64,000 nt of DNA, from positions 62,001 to 126,000 of the forward strand of contig NZ_BMFV01000002.1 of NCBI RefSeq assembly GCF_014639255.1, given 5' to 3'. The notes beneath the pieces were generated by a model that was given only the letters and a program-made list of their open reading frames with translations, ran no database searches and was not told where the DNA came from. Positions within the stretch are counted from its first letter, which is position 1. Every line of letters begins with the position of its first letter. The position numbers were made by a program, and so were the translations under genes. The DNA comes from Pullulanibacillus pueri. Its GTDB lineage: Bacteria > Bacillota > Bacilli > Bacillales > Sporolactobacillaceae. Shown here piece by piece: positions 63,659 through 64,000 of this stretch.

Positions 63659-64000
63659 TCATTGGGATACCGGGACTTCATCTAAATATTCCTCGAGGGT
63701 GATGCCTTTGGCTGCGATCTCTTGGGATGCCTTGGTTCCAACATAGCGAAGATGCCAGGGTTCGTATTGGTAACCTGTAATCGCTTCTTTCCCTTTCGGA
63801 TAGCGAATAATAAACCCATAGTCATCTGCATGCTCTGCTAACCAATTAGCTTCTGGAGTCCCAGCAAAACAATCTTGAGCGGCACATTTTCCAGTACTAC
63901 TCGATACATCAATCGCCAGACCGGTCTCATGTTCACTTGTGCCTGGAAACGCACTATACATCTTCGCCTTTTCTAAACCATCTTTTCTGACATAGGCTTC
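63659..64000 (-). CDS. VanY-type D-Ala-D-Ala carboxypeptidase (5' end beyond window)
   Basis: The last 114 codons of an M15B peptidase, open to the window edge (EAYVRKDGLEKAKMYSAFPG...). The zinc-site motif SEHETGLAIDVS (SxHxxGxAxD) and the second ligand EPWHLRYVG are intact, and CAAQDCFAGTPEANWLAEHADDYGFIIRYPKGKEAITGY is the usual intervening stretch. Trims the terminal D-Ala from peptidoglycan stem peptides, expected to be exported. The N-terminal signal lies outside. Confidence 0.93.
   Translation of the reverse strand, partial: EAYVRKDGLEKAKMYSAFPGTSEHETGLAIDVSSSTGKCAAQDCFAGTPEANWLAEHADDYGFIIRYPKGKEAITGYQYEPWHLRYVGTKASQEIAAKGITLEEYLDEVPVSQ

Overview
This window reads as chromosomal DNA of a low-GC, endospore-forming member of the Bacillales. 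The evidence is the set of Bacillus-type genes (yunB, gltAB/gltC, clpE with CtsR boxes, xpt-pbuX with a purine riboswitch, yumC, yhbDEF, phoPR, pst, ypjP, ykoP/ykoS-like genes), Bacillus-type Shine-Dalgarno sequences with frequent GTG/TTG starts, and B. subtilis-type operators (FapR, CtsR, cre, PhoP). There is no rRNA, tRNA, CRISPR array, prophage or plasmid backbone. Gene order is not that of B. subtilis, so I do not name a genus.

Layout. 1-5.3 kb: a YhgE/Pip membrane protein (cut by the window edge) with a divergent-palindrome TetR regulator, an NlpC/P60-LysM cell-wall hydrolase, a short catabolite-controlled transcription unit, and a DUF4064 protein. 5.4-7.6 kb: acetyl-CoA synthetase. 7.7-11.5 kb: two copies of a terminal-inverted-repeat element around a small membrane-anchored protein, an SGNH hydrolase and an alpha/beta hydrolase. 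11.5-15.4 kb: an MFS exporter behind a leader-peptide/terminator region, then xpt-pbuX with its guanine-class riboswitch. 15.4-22.5 kb: ypjP, a decayed MFS gene, fabH with a FapR box, and a YfcC transporter (one frameshift) divergent from an RpiR regulator plus M20 amidohydrolase. 22.5-32 kb: glutamate synthase and gltC, ferredoxin-NADP reductase, an AIM24-type protein. 32-41.9 kb: YitT, a GerP-like duplicated protein, clpE, yunB, lgt, a YkoP-like protein, and a second-type clpP coupled to an ECF-like sigma factor. 42-49 kb: a YkoS-like membrane protein, nadE, LTA synthase, purine permease. 49-54 kb: yhbD-yhbE-yhbF (bactofilins) with an MFS exporter, then ecsC behind an ECF-type promoter. 54-61 kb: phoPR next to pstSCAB1B2 behind a four-repeat Pho box. 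61-64 kb: flavin amine oxidase, TlpA-like thioredoxin, VanY-type carboxypeptidase (cut by the window edge).

How the parts fit. The phosphate block pairs sensor (PhoR/PhoP) and high-affinity uptake (Pst) in one locus. Purine salvage appears twice: xpt-pbuX under a riboswitch and a PbuG-like permease under a promoter with PurBox-like sequence. Acetate use and a short unknown transcript both sit next to catabolite-type control. Protein quality control appears as CtsR-controlled ClpE and a separate ClpP. Regulatory novelty candidates are the leader-peptide attenuator of the MFS gene (12.9-13.1 kb), the cre-controlled mini-transcript (4.66-4.85 kb), and the 23-bp operator in front of yhbDEF-MFS. 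The most distinctive non-gene structure is a dispersed family of elements with related 22-bp ends (TTGATATAGATTGCGACG-type) at 7.7-8.4, 11.0-11.4, 40.25-40.4 and (one end only) 48.97 kb.

Limits: all assignments are by reading motifs and family resemblance; nothing was searched against a database.
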